Part shown: in pieces, positions 7,712 to 16,145 of the stretch
Numbering within the stretch: the stretch's first letter is position 1
Layout: the number at the start of each line of letters is the position of its first letter
Assembly (NCBI GenBank): GCA_000493965.1
Contig: AWNV01000001.1
Coordinates: 131,924-174,145, forward strand
Length of the DNA: 42,222 nt
Reading direction: 5' to 3'
DNA from: Candidatus Aminicenans sakinawicola JGI OTU-1
GTDB lineage: Bacteria; Acidobacteriota; Aminicenantia; Aminicenantales; Aminicenantaceae
Made by a program: the position numbers and the translations under genes
The notes under the pieces: model-generated
The model's input: the letters and a program-made list of their open reading frames with translations, nothing else
Database searches by the model: none
Told to the model about the DNA's origin: nothing

Positions 7712-9820
7712 TTAAAAGTTAATAGTAGGTTCCAAAACAATTTTGCCGCTGGTTCTTGATCTTATAATAAAAATTTCAAGGTTATTGTAACCTTTTTTAA
7801 AAATATGTTCGGGAACCATAGCGAAGAATCTTGATACCCCTTTTTTAAACCTTTGTGTTTTTGAAACACTGTGAATGATGCCATTCACAGAGATCGCTAA
7901 ATGGAGAGGTGTATTAGTAATAATATCCCCGTTAATCAAGCAGGGAATAAAATCAGAATCCGGATCTACATTCTCAATAAATGGTAATATCTTACTAATA
8001 TTAATTTTAACAGACTTCTTTTTTGCTATTCTAAATTGACTAACGTTTTTTCCAATAATATTGTAAGGTTCTGTTTCATATAATCCGTTACGTTTTGATT
8101 TTTCAGAACTAAATAAAGTAAGAAAATGGTTTAAAGATTCAGTGAACATCTCACGAAAAGCAGAACTACTGAATGTGTATTCTTTCTGACCTAAAACTGT
8201 TCTATTCTCTCTTTGAGGGAAAGAGCTGCTAAATACAGAATGTCCATCCACTGGCCATGGCAATTGTTTACCTATTACATCTGCAATAGTGGGTAAAATA
8301 TCTACTGTTTCAACGTTTAAATCGTTAATTACCCCCTTTTTTTGGTTAGGTGATTTAAAAAAAAGGGGGATTGGCATAATATCTCCGGCATTTTTTCCTG
8401 TTAAATTTCTTCTATAGCCGCCAGGTCGAAAACTTACTCCATGGTCAGCTGTAACAATAATCAAGGAGTCATCAAAAAGTTTAGTGTTTTTAAGTTTTGT
8501 TAGAAGCTCACCAAGAAGTTTATCTGCATATTGAAGCTGGAGAAGATATCGTTGAAATTCAAAAATGACAGGCCATTCGTCCTTAGTCCATTTATCCCGA
8601 CTAAGGCCATAATAAGGATAATTACCATAGGTCTTTCCAGATGGGAGGTATTCTAGAGGTGGATGAGGCAAGAGAATGTGTATAAAAAATAAAGTGGGGA
8701 CCCGTGAAGGCGACATTGAATCTAAAAATTGTTTAAATAATTTAGATCGACTCTTTAATATTTTCTTTATCTTCTTTTTATTTTTGGATAACTCTACTTT
8801 TTTCCTAAAGAATTGTCCCCAGTTTTGAGAGATATCAGGAAGTTTATGAGACAAACTTTGAGGTAATAGATAATGAAGATAGATCACTGAAATATCAGAA
8901 AACAAAGCGGTCTGTCTTTCTTTCCAATCTTTGTTATTAGTATATTTATTAATTAAATTTAAATCTTTTGGACATAATTCTGTGTGACTCTCAATCACTT
9001 TTAATTGATAGATATCACCCAAAAAGGTAAATAAATTATTTGGATGACCTACAATGGAGGGTAATTTCGGGTTTTCCAATGAAGGATATAATCCGGTTAG
9101 AATAGTCGGAATTGCCCATGCTGTCGAATGAACAACTGTAGTAGCATTACGAAACCAGTGAGCTTGATCTGCTAATGAGGCAAAATTTGGATATCTAATT
9201 GAATCTATTTGTCTATCTTCATTCATTAAATATGGAGTGGAGATTTCATCAAAAGCAACCATTACAATAGGAGTATAAGTTTTTATTTCATTTAGTTGTT
9301 TTTTTTGTGAAATTTCATGCTTCTCATGAAAAACAATTTGAGTAACTGGAGAGAAAAATAAAAAAAGAATAGGGAAAATCAGCACTGCTGGCAATAAAAA
9401 TGTAATGAACGTTTTTGGCTGTTTCAAACGGACATAGCCAAAAATAAAGATTCCTCCCCCTATAAATACTATAACCCAAATAAGTAATTCACCCAAAAAA
9501 TCAATTTTTTTCAGTATGGGGCAAATAATAGTTATGATTAAAATACCGACAAGGACTAAATGCGCGATTTTACGGATGCCATCATTAATCAGTTTTAATC
9601 CTATTTCAATTAACACAAGAAACAATGGAATAAGAATACTTAGGAACAATGTTAACAGAACAATATCTATCGGTTTTGAATGCCTAGCAATAAAGAAATC
9701 TGAATACCTGGATAATAGATCATATAATGGCTGGGCAATTGCAAAAGCGGATAAAATAAAAATATGTGTGCTGTCGGTAAGGAACTCTTTTTTATGTCTT
9801 GACCTTACTTTAATGTTCAC
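7712..9820 (-). CDS. membrane sulfatase-like / phospho-transferase (alkaline-phosphatase superfamily)
   Basis: A 702-residue protein with four or five N-terminal membrane helices (to about residue 165) and a large extracytoplasmic sulfatase-fold domain. Seen: VMVAFDEIS (metal aspartate), a nucleophile region TAWAIPTILTG, LLPHPPLEY, and the metal pair in VTADHGVSF. This layout matches lipoteichoic-acid-synthase/EptA-like transferases more than free sulfatases, and the CxPxR sulfatase signature is absent. It probably transfers or removes a phospho- or sulfo-group on a surface glycan. Its ATG overlaps the stop of the methyltransferase gene, so the two are coupled. Confidence 0.7.
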   Translation of the reverse strand: MNIKVRSRHKKEFLTDSTHIFILSAFAIAQPLYDLLSRYSDFFIARHSKPIDIVLLTLFLSILIPLFLVLIEIGLKLINDGIRKIAHLVLVGILIITIICPILKKIDFLGELLIWVIVFIGGGIFIFGYVRLKQPKTFITFLLPAVLIFPILFLFFSPVTQIVFHEKHEISQKKQLNEIKTYTPIVMVAFDEISTPYLMNEDRQIDSIRYPNFASLADQAHWFRNATTVVHSTAWAIPTILTGLYPSLENPKLPSIVGHPNNLFTFLGDIYQLKVIESHTELCPKDLNLINKYTNNKDWKERQTALFSDISVIYLHYLLPQSLSHKLPDISQNWGQFFRKKVELSKNKKKIKKILKSRSKLFKQFLDSMSPSRVPTLFFIHILLPHPPLEYLPSGKTYGNYPYYGLSRDKWTKDEWPVIFEFQRYLLQLQYADKLLGELLTKLKNTKLFDDSLIIVTADHGVSFRPGGYRRNLTGKNAGDIMPIPLFFKSPNQKKGVINDLNVETVDILPTIADVIGKQLPWPVDGHSVFSSSFPQRENRTVLGQKEYTFSSSAFREMFTESLNHFLTLFSSEKSKRNGLYETEPYNIIGKNVSQFRIAKKKSVKINISKILPFIENVDPDSDFIPCLINGDIITNTPLHLAISVNGIIHSVSKTQRFKKGVSRFFAMVPEHIFKKGYNNLEIFIIRSRTSGKIVLEPTINF

Positions 9821-11214
9821 TATGAAACCGATTTATTAACCTTTGTCCTCATTAAATACAATATTCTCTCTGAATCATTAATTTTTTTTGATTCTAATAT
9901 ATTAAAATTTATAGAAAATTTCTGTTCAAAATTTTTCCGATCATAATGAGGGAATATATCTTTCCTTGTCTGGAGAAGCCTTTTGACCTGCGAATCACTT
10001 TTGGGGATGAACTCTATAATTAGATGTTTGCATAATCTGCAAAAAAAGTTTGAACAATATTCAAAAGAAAGATTATTAGAAATAGCTAAATGATGAATGA
10101 GCGCCAATGCTAATATTGTTTCTGTTGGTCCCCGTTCCATAAAAGATATCCGCTCCCGGTTTTCCCATCCAATAGCTGGGCTTGGATTTGTAAGATCGAG
10201 TAATAATGGTAGCACTTTTTTTTCATTTCTTTTGAGGCCTTCAATGTAATTCCTTTCTATTGTACCATGATCAATATCAAAAGAGATGGTTTCAATACCC
10301 TTTTCGCTGGCAATGCGGCTAAAAACACCAGTGTTTGCTCCCAGATCCCAAACCTGCTTGGAGGTAATTTTATTAAAATAGTTGCTGATTATTTGCTTCT
10401 TATCTTGAAAAGCACTTGAGGAGTAATTAAAACTATCATAATAATCGACCCATTCAGTTTTAAAAGACCGCCATTTTAATCTTTTAACTGCGGATTCCAA
10501 GCTGTCCATTAACCCTAAATAAGAAATGCGGGACATCTTTTTACTGCTTGTTACACTTTTGTTTGCAAAGTGCTTTTGGCTATAAGCATGAATATGAATG
10601 TGAGTTAGAATCGAAGGAATAAATCGAGAATAAAACGGGAGAAGCGAACTTGCCAGGTCGAGAGGTACTCCATCTAAATAAATCCTGAAAAGTTGATTCA
10701 ATCGAATATCCTTATAACTCATCAAAGCTAAAGGGGCGAGGAAATGCTGGCAGAATTGCCTATATGCTACCCAGGGCTTTCCTTCTTCATGTTTTTCGAA
10801 AGAAAGGGTATCGATAAAAACAGTTCTTCCGGAGCTAAATTGTATGTTATAAGCACTAGCATCTTTTAAAGACATGCCATACTTCAGTGCTTTTTTCTGG
10901 ATCTTTAAAGTAGTTAAAGCAGCATTTTTTAATTGGCTGAAGCACCATTCATAGGGATAGGAAATAAATGAGATCATTTCTGGTTTAATAATCTTATATG
11001 CTGAGCCCTGCTCTTCAGGTTTAATGTTTACTTCTTCATGGGGGATCAAGAGGCCAGCATTTATAAGATCTTTGTAAAGTCCGGAATTAATGAGGAGATC
11101 ATATTCATTTTTATATACCTTATTTATCTGACGATAGATCTTTCTATCTCTGAAAAACAGAAAACCATTCGGATCTCGAAAAGAGCTTTTTATTTTTCCT
11201 GAAGAATCCGGCAC
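9820..11214 (-). CDS. class I SAM-dependent methyltransferase, NoeA-like
   Basis: A 464-residue protein. The first ~270 residues are a distinctive region starting SSFRDPNGFLFFRDRKIYRQI, with a kinase-like look (SLKDASAYNIQF, then FIDTLSFEKH). The Rossmann methyltransferase domain starts near residue 285, with motif I VWDLGANTGVFSRIA and FDID at the end of the second strand. I know this architecture from proteins annotated as NoeA-like methyltransferases in surface-polysaccharide loci, but the substrate is not established to my knowledge. It lies 3 bases after the YIDPGTGS gene and overlaps the sulfatase-like gene downstream. Confidence 0.65.
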   Translation of the reverse strand: MPDSSGKIKSSFRDPNGFLFFRDRKIYRQINKVYKNEYDLLINSGLYKDLINAGLLIPHEEVNIKPEEQGSAYKIIKPEMISFISYPYEWCFSQLKNAALTTLKIQKKALKYGMSLKDASAYNIQFSSGRTVFIDTLSFEKHEEGKPWVAYRQFCQHFLAPLALMSYKDIRLNQLFRIYLDGVPLDLASSLLPFYSRFIPSILTHIHIHAYSQKHFANKSVTSSKKMSRISYLGLMDSLESAVKRLKWRSFKTEWVDYYDSFNYSSSAFQDKKQIISNYFNKITSKQVWDLGANTGVFSRIASEKGIETISFDIDHGTIERNYIEGLKRNEKKVLPLLLDLTNPSPAIGWENRERISFMERGPTETILALALIHHLAISNNLSFEYCSNFFCRLCKHLIIEFIPKSDSQVKRLLQTRKDIFPHYDRKNFEQKFSINFNILESKKINDSERILYLMRTKVNKSVS

Positions 11215-11217
11215 TTT

Positions 11218-11421
11218 TTATTCTTTTGCCTTTTTTGAAAATATTGAGAGAAAAAAATTCTTTATTTTTTTCCAGAAAATCCTAAGAAGAAAAGAGACGC
11301 CGACTAAGCCGGCAATAATTAATTGAATAACATAACTTCCGGTCCCAGGATCAATATAACAGAACAGTTGAATAGGAAATATTGTGATAAATAATAAAAA
11401 AAACAAGCCACATTTAAGCAA
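11218..11421 (-). CDS. small YIDPGTGS membrane protein
   Basis: About 67 residues: a hydrophobic N-terminal segment, the conserved motif CYIDPGTGSYVIQ, a second hydrophobic helix (IAGLVGVSFLL) and a basic tail (RIFWKKIKNF). It is probably an inner-membrane protein or exported peptide. The listed start is TTG. The frame is open further upstream and has a GGAG ribosome binding site placed for a rare ATT (11440-11442) or a CTG start, which would add a basic MLRQINK n-region. Small proteins with this motif sit beside the same methyltransferase/sulfatase pair in polysaccharide loci. The function is unknown. Confidence 0.65.
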   Translation of the reverse strand: MLKCGLFFLLFITIFPIQLFCYIDPGTGSYVIQLIIAGLVGVSFLLRIFWKKIKNFFLSIFSKKAKE

Positions 11422-11484
11422 CTTATTTATCTGTCGCAGAATATTTTCTCCTTATTTAAGAAAGATTAAATTTAGCATTTGGAG

Positions 11485-11625
11485 ATAGGAATTTGGTTTT
11501 TCTGTTCATGACAATCTCCGCCCAATTTCATCAAATTTTCACTCTTTGAGCTATTGCATCAACAATAATATGCAAAGCAAACATATATTGTCAACAAGAA
11601 GTCCGCAAGAAATAGAGAATCTCAT
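11485..11625 (-). repeat. glycan-locus promoter/leader element, copy A
   Basis: First of three ~140-bp copies in the same orientation (others at 13747-13887 and 15867-16008). It spans sequence upstream of the promoter, the promoter itself and the 5' leader of the YIDPGTGS operon. Copies A and C are identical over 26 bases at the leader's 3' part (ATAGGAATTTGG... on the plus strand). Most other positions match with small indels. Confidence 0.75.
11565..11594 (-). promoter_or_regulatory. sigma-70 promoter A (YIDPGTGS-methyltransferase-sulfatase-GT operon)
   Basis: The minus strand shows TTGACA (11589-11594), an 18-base spacer and TATTAT (11565-11570). The predicted transcript starts near 11557 and has a leader of about 135 bases before the TTG start at 11421. 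Confidence 0.7.
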
Positions 11626-11789
11626 AGAATTGGTCTGTATAAAGCGTATAAAGAGTAGAGGAGTGGAGTGAAGTGGTCTAAATGTCAAGACCAAATATGA
11701 ATCTTTTTTTAGGTGCATTTCCTTTAACATGCCATGGCCCATTTTGTTTGAAGATAAGCCTCGAGAGGTGTATCGTATTTTCCTAAGGA

Positions 11790-12003
11790 TTCGAACTGCA
11801 CCCCAAAAATTGAACCACCTGGAGTGCTAGTATTTTCGTGATACAATAAAAGCATCATCAGTTGGATAAAAAGCCCTGAAAGGAGGCTGATGATGTCTAA
11901 CAAACATGCGAAACGTTACACCACGAGGTTCAAGTTTCAGGTGATCATGGAAGTTCTTAAAAGTTCTAAGCCGATAGGCCAGATAGCCCGTACCATTTGG
12001 TGA
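11790..12003 (+). pseudogene. IS3-family remnant: left end and truncated orfA
   Basis: The stretch starts with an IS3-type terminal sequence (CTGCACCCCAAAAATTGAACC). A ribosome binding site (AGGAGG) and an ATG at 11890 or 11893 follow. The frame encodes MSNKHAKRYTTRFKFQVIMEVL...IGQIARTIW, the N-terminal helix-turn-helix start of an IS3-type OrfA, and then hits TGA at 12001. The rest of the element is absent. Confidence 0.65.
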
Positions 12004-12151
12004 CCTTATGCTCGCATGTTATAGCGAATATCCAAATGTTTGCTAGCGTTTTTCAATGCCTTGTAAACAATAATCATACGCATTTTCTCTATAATTTGAG
12101 TTTTAAAGAGGTAAAAGTCCCTTTCTTAGGGGGGTAATTCTGAAAATTTTA

Positions 12152-13651
12152 TCATCTATTATTCTTAGGTGCATAAAAAGCCCCAGTGCCTGTTTTACGT
12201 ATTAAAGTATAATACTTTCCTAAAGCCCGCTTGAAATTTTCCGTGAATCGTTCAAAGGTACCCTTTTTAACAGAAGTATAAGCCAATTCTTTGAGATATC
12301 GATCAGCTAATTGTCCGTTTAATTGAACTATACTAAAATATCCTGACTCAAGACATTTTAAAATATTGTTTTCATCCATTCTTCCTGTAACTATCATCTC
12401 ACTAGTATTAAATGGATCATATTCAACAGATTTCTTAGCGTAATGACATAGTAACATATTTTCGCAGAGTACTGGTCCAGGTTGAGTTGCTAAGAAAGAT
12501 GCATCTTCAAGAAAAATCTGTTGTGTAAGTCTATACTCAGAGTAAGGAAGTATTTCCTTCCTTACGATCTTCTGCGACGCCATCGTAATTATGCCGAGTG
12601 CCAAAATAAGAGGTAAGATGGAACAAATCAAATTAGGATTAAAAAAGTGTCGAAGGATTTTTCGTAGATACAACAAAAGCATCGCGGCAGCAATAGAGAG
12701 GCAAATAAATAAATCAAAGAATACGTTGACATCTACCCCATTTTGACCTGAAGTGTAAACTCCTGTGGCAATAGAAATTACTAAGTATATAGAGATAATC
12801 CTGAAGCGATTTTTTTTAAAGGCATAAAGAACCCAAGGGAATACCGCAATCAGAGGAATTTTCATTTTAGTTCCCAACTCTACCCCTCTGTCTATCGCTT
12901 TCTGGAGGCTATAGGTATTGCTAATACTAAAAGAAAGTTGATGAAAGAATTCACTGCCGAATATCATATAGGTTATGAAAACAAAACCTCCTCCTATAAA
13001 CGTAAGGTAGCCGATCCACTTCAGAAAATTCCTGCGAGAGTGCAAAAATATATCTATTGTGACGGCAATTGGTATTAGAGCTAAATTATGCTTTATGAAC
13101 AGTCCTACAAAGAAGAGAAGCGCAACTATGAACATCTTGGAGCCTTTAGAACGATTTTGGAGGTAGACTAGCAGTCCACCCACTATGAATACGTGCCCCA
13201 ACATCTGGGGATCATTCATACCCACATAATGCGGAGCATAGACTGCGAACAAACCTAAGCAGAAGATACTAGCAAAGACAGTATCGTAAACTTCTCCTCC
13301 CAGTTTCTTCACTGTATAACCTGCACCAAGCGAAACCAACAATAAGCATAAAAAGGCAATAATGCGGCCTGTGAGGAGTGGATCACCTGATAATTGTCCG
13401 ATAACGCCTACAAAGTAGAAGGAAAACGGCGGGTAATCTAAAGGCATCCATTCATTCTGGCCATCATAAAGAGGCAGCCCAGAAGCAGCTTTGAGGCCAT
13501 GATATAGATTCCAACCTTCATTATAGTCAATTTCAAATTTGAATCCAATACGTATAATGGGAGCTAAGAGTAATAATAAAACAGCTGAAGCCAAGAGACC
13601 TAAGATAAACCACCGAAATAATAGGAATTCTCTATTTTTATAGACAGGCAT
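12152..13651 (-). CDS. GT-C type polytopic membrane protein (GT39/GT87-like)
   Basis: A 499-residue protein with about ten membrane helices. The first extracytoplasmic loop holds EIDYNEGWNLYHG and then LDYPPFSFYF. An acidic residue in loop 1 and a YPP motif are typical of lipid-phosphate-sugar-dependent GT-C enzymes of the GT39/GT87/DUF2029 kind. A periplasmic C-terminal region starts near residue 370. It is the only gene of its transcription unit, behind promoter copy B. It probably adds a sugar, or arabinose-like unit, to the surface glycan. The substrate is not readable. Confidence 0.6.
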   Translation of the reverse strand: MPVYKNREFLLFRWFILGLLASAVLLLLLAPIIRIGFKFEIDYNEGWNLYHGLKAASGLPLYDGQNEWMPLDYPPFSFYFVGVIGQLSGDPLLTGRIIAFLCLLLVSLGAGYTVKKLGGEVYDTVFASIFCLGLFAVYAPHYVGMNDPQMLGHVFIVGGLLVYLQNRSKGSKMFIVALLFFVGLFIKHNLALIPIAVTIDIFLHSRRNFLKWIGYLTFIGGGFVFITYMIFGSEFFHQLSFSISNTYSLQKAIDRGVELGTKMKIPLIAVFPWVLYAFKKNRFRIISIYLVISIATGVYTSGQNGVDVNVFFDLFICLSIAAAMLLLYLRKILRHFFNPNLICSILPLILALGIITMASQKIVRKEILPYSEYRLTQQIFLEDASFLATQPGPVLCENMLLCHYAKKSVEYDPFNTSEMIVTGRMDENNILKCLESGYFSIVQLNGQLADRYLKELAYTSVKKGTFERFTENFKRALGKYYTLIRKTGTGAFYAPKNNR

Positions 13652-13746
13652 TCTTAGTTATTTATAGACTTTCAGGAAATATAAGCAATATTTCCACGCC
13701 ATAGGAATTAGAGGAGTTCGGATATAATTGTAACAAACTAATAAAA

Positions 13747-13887
13747 AAAGGAATTTGCTTTTTGTGGTTGCTTTGATTTCTACTCATTTTCGTTCAATTT
13801 TCACCCTCTGAGTTGCTACATCAACAATAATACAGAAAACAAACAGATTCAGTCAATAAGAAATCCGCAGGAAACAGACGATCTCAG
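13747..13887 (-). repeat. glycan-locus promoter/leader element, copy B
   Basis: Second copy of the ~140-bp element, the most diverged in the leader half but closely matching copy A around the promoter and upstream of it (AAGAAATCCGCAGGAAACAG against AAGAAGTCCGCAAGAAATAG on the plus strand). It precedes the GT-C gene at 13651. Confidence 0.72.
13827..13856 (-). promoter_or_regulatory. sigma-70 promoter B (GT-C gene)
   Basis: The minus strand shows TTGACT (13851-13856), an 18-base spacer and TATTAT (13827-13832), the same geometry as copies A and C. Predicted leader about 165 bases to the ATG at 13651. Confidence 0.68.
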
Positions 13888-13957
13888 TAAAAATGCTTAA
13901 TTAGGGCGGAAGAGTAATAGACTTCTTCCTTAATTGATGCTCAAGGAGTTCCGGTTT

Positions 13958-14131
13958 TTATACATATTCCGCTCTTTTCTCCGCTGCCATGTTAAGCTGG
14001 ACTTTGGGAGGAGGTAGTCTTTCTGCCTTAAAGGTCAGGTTGAGGTGGTTGATTATCTTGTCAATAACTCTGTGATTTTCTATAAGGGAGACAACCTTCC
14101 TGTTTGCCCAGATCAACACTAGTTGGTTGAA
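13958..14131 (-). pseudogene. C-terminal scrap of a transposase (IS91-like?)
   Basis: The minus-strand frame encodes about 57 residues (LIWANRKVVSLI...VIDKIINHLNLTFKAE...MAAEKRAEYV) with no start codon. The arrangement 'xVxxFIxDxxVIDKIxxHL' followed by a proline-rich tail is what I remember for the C-terminus of IS91-type transposases, but I cannot confirm it. A shorter copy occurs at 1542-1574 on the other strand, so this is a dispersed element. Confidence 0.35.
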
Positions 14132-14164
14132 TCATACTTTTCACAGTAGTTTGTCCTCCTGCAT

Positions 14165-14896
14165 TTACTTTACCTTTGAAAACCTCAATCTTAATGTCGT
14201 CGCAATATACTTGAGGCCTCGCTTTAGATACTGAAAAAAGTTAGTTCCTGTTTTTGAAACCCCATACTTTCTTGGAATACAAATGTATGGTATCTCTACT
14301 ACCTTATAACCCTTTTTTATCGCTCTATAGATCAAATCAATAAAGTACTCCCCATAGTCACCTCGTAGCCTCATATCGTCAAAAACTGTTACCTTAGCAG
14401 CAATAAATCCACTTGTATAATCCTTAAAGGAAGGGTGTAATAAAATCATTATAAACAAATTCAAAATCCTGCTTAATATAACCGCGATCAACGAATCTCT
14501 GGTTCCTCTAATATCTTTACCGCCCTTGATAAAACGAGAACCAACAGCAATGTCATATCCTTCGTCTATTTTTTTCAATAATTCAGGTATTTTCTCTGGA
14601 GGCATTGAAAAATCACAATCCATCCACACGATTACATCACCAGTTGCTAAAGAAATACCATCTGAAATAGCAGAAGTTAATCCTCTTTTGCCAATCCTTC
14701 TTAGCAACTTAATGTTTTTATTGGAATTCCTCACACCCTGAACAACTTTCCAAGTTTGATCAGGTGAATCATCATCAACAATAATTACCTCTAAAGGCCG
14801 ATTTACATTCTGGGCAACAGCGTATATCAATCTTCCAATATTTTCACTTTCATTATATGTTGGAAGAATAATGGATACTGTATGACAACTTTTCAT
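14165..14896 (-). CDS. GT2 polyprenyl-phosphate sugar transferase, second copy
   Basis: A Dpm1-like family-2 glycosyltransferase, 243 residues from the preferred ATG at 14894-14896, which has GGGAG six bases upstream. A frame six codons longer exists but lacks a ribosome binding site. Seen: SIILPTYNESENI, VIIVDDDSPDQT, WMDCDFSMPP (metal-binding site, CD instead of AD), GSRFIKGG and DYTSGFIA. A hydrophobic patch near residues 150-170 may touch the membrane. It is a paralogue of the gene at 5283 with only moderate similarity, so it may use a different sugar. It closes the unit that starts at promoter copy C. Confidence 0.8.
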   Translation of the reverse strand: MKSCHTVSIILPTYNESENIGRLIYAVAQNVNRPLEVIIVDDDSPDQTWKVVQGVRNSNKNIKLLRRIGKRGLTSAISDGISLATGDVIVWMDCDFSMPPEKIPELLKKIDEGYDIAVGSRFIKGGKDIRGTRDSLIAVILSRILNLFIMILLHPSFKDYTSGFIAAKVTVFDDMRLRGDYGEYFIDLIYRAIKKGYKVVEIPYICIPRKYGVSKTGTNFFQYLKRGLKYIATTLRLRFSKVK

Positions 14897-15067
14897 GGCG
14901 CTCCCATTTTGCAATTTTTTTTGTGAAAATTCTCCACTTCCATCCCTTATTACACTAATTTCGTCAGTAAAACATACTGTACTTTCTGCTAATAGATTTT
15001 TTCCTCAGCACTATAAGGTATTCTATACCACCGCTGAGATTTATCCTCTCAACACTCATTTTCGCAC

Positions 15068-15325
15068 CTACCTATCGAGAGCAGGGTTACGAGACAATAT
15101 CCTATTCTCGTTGGAGTAATTTGGAACATCCCACGGAAATCTTTCGCCCTTCTGCCATTTTTCCCAGCGATGGAGATCCTCTTCCACCATTATTTTCACT
15201 ACCTACCCCGCACCTCCGAATAAAGCCAACAATAAGGAAACAAATCCTTTGCCATACCCTACTTCCAATATTTCCTTGTCTGTCAGATTAATTAGATTTA
15301 TCTGCTTTTTTAATGAAGTGCAGTT
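15068..15325 (-). pseudogene. methyltransferase-like gene remnant with in-frame TAG
   Basis: One minus-strand frame encodes LINLTDKEILEVGYGKGFVSLLLALFG, a SAM-methyltransferase motif I region. It then meets a TAG and continues in the same frame for about 44 protein-like residues (VEEDLHRWEKWQKGERF...NENRILSRNPALDR) to a second TAG. No start codon is present. It lies between the EamA-type gene and the GT2 gene, in the same direction, so a gene of this operon has decayed here. Confidence 0.45.
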
Positions 15326-15390
15326 TCATTATGGCAAATGAGATAATTGAAAATTATAGCTTCTTATTTAGACAACAGAAATCTCTAGAA

Positions 15391-15804
15391 TTACCTCAGC
15401 CCAAGGAGAATAACACCCATTACGATGAGAACGATCCCAATCCATCTGTTCAAGAATATCGTTTCACCAAAAAGGTATGCACCTGCCAATACAACAATGA
15501 CATAACCCAGACTTGACATTGGGTAAGCATAACTGACATCCCGTCTTGCTAAAACATCAAGCCAAATAACAGCACCCAATCCTAAAGACAAAAAGCCAAT
15601 AAGAACATATAAATTGGTGAATGTACTTACGAGCTTCGTCAAGGCGAATGAAAGCTCGCCTACCTCAGACATACCCTTTTTAAAAAGAAGCTGCCCACCT
15701 GCTGTCAGTACTACAGAAAATAAGATTAATAAAAATACGTACACCCTATACCTCACTTTTTCTGGCGACGCAAACCACCGAACTACCAAAAGGGAGATTA
15801 ACAA
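15391..15804 (-). CDS. EamA/SMR-type small membrane transporter (possible lipid-sugar flippase)
   Basis: Four membrane helices. From the GTG at 15742-15744 (GTGAGG ribosome binding site just upstream) the protein has 117 residues, the normal SMR/ArnE-like size. The listed TTG start adds 20 residues and has no clear ribosome binding site. Seen: GGQLLFKKGMSEVG after helix 1, RRDVSYAYPMSSLGYV, LFGE and GIVLIVMGVILL. The same motifs occur in ArnE/ArnF-like flippase subunits of undecaprenyl-phosphate aminoarabinose. With GT2 and GT-C genes around it, flipping of a polyprenyl-linked sugar is a reasonable inference. Confidence 0.68.
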   Translation of the reverse strand: MLISLLVVRWFASPEKVRYRVYVFLLILFSVVLTAGGQLLFKKGMSEVGELSFALTKLVSTFTNLYVLIGFLSLGLGAVIWLDVLARRDVSYAYPMSSLGYVIVVLAGAYLFGETIFLNRWIGIVLIVMGVILLGLR

Positions 15805-15866
15805 ATCTTAGTAGGAATGCCTCAGACTTCAAGATGCTGATTAGTATACTGTTGATGACCGGATTT

Positions 15867-16008
15867 ATAGGAATTTGGTTTTTCTGTTGATGACGATTTT
15901 TTCTCAATTTCATCAAATTTCTACCCTCTGAATAGCTACATTACTAATAATAATACCCACAATAAAGATATTTAGTCAATGAAAAATCTAATCAATGGGG
16001 AGAGGCTC
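15867..16008 (-). repeat. glycan-locus promoter/leader element, copy C
   Basis: Third copy. The leader half is almost the same as copy A, including both arms of an inverted repeat TTGATGA / TCATCAA (16-base loop). It precedes the EamA-type gene. Confidence 0.75.
15950..15979 (-). promoter_or_regulatory. sigma-70 promoter C (EamA-type and GT2 genes)
   Basis: The minus strand shows TTGACT (15974-15979), an 18-base spacer and TATTAT (15950-15955). Predicted leader about 135 bases to the TTG at 15804, or about 195 to the GTG start. Confidence 0.7.
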
Positions 16009-16145
16009 AATTATCCTAGAAAACAGCCGTTATTTTATATTTTTCAGAACAAATTGCGCTTAAACTATCTACAATAGAAAGTGAATATTGAAATTTTTCC
16101 ACTGCCTCAGGATACATTGAAAGGAAAACTATTATGTTTTTATAA

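Noticed and set aside
11551..11742. 63-codon minus-strand frame upstream of the YIDPGTGS gene
   Set aside because: It lies across promoter copy A and has no protein-like pattern.
14895..15119. 74-codon plus-strand frame
   Set aside because: Antisense to the start of the GT2 gene and to the methyltransferase remnant, with biased, non-protein-like composition.
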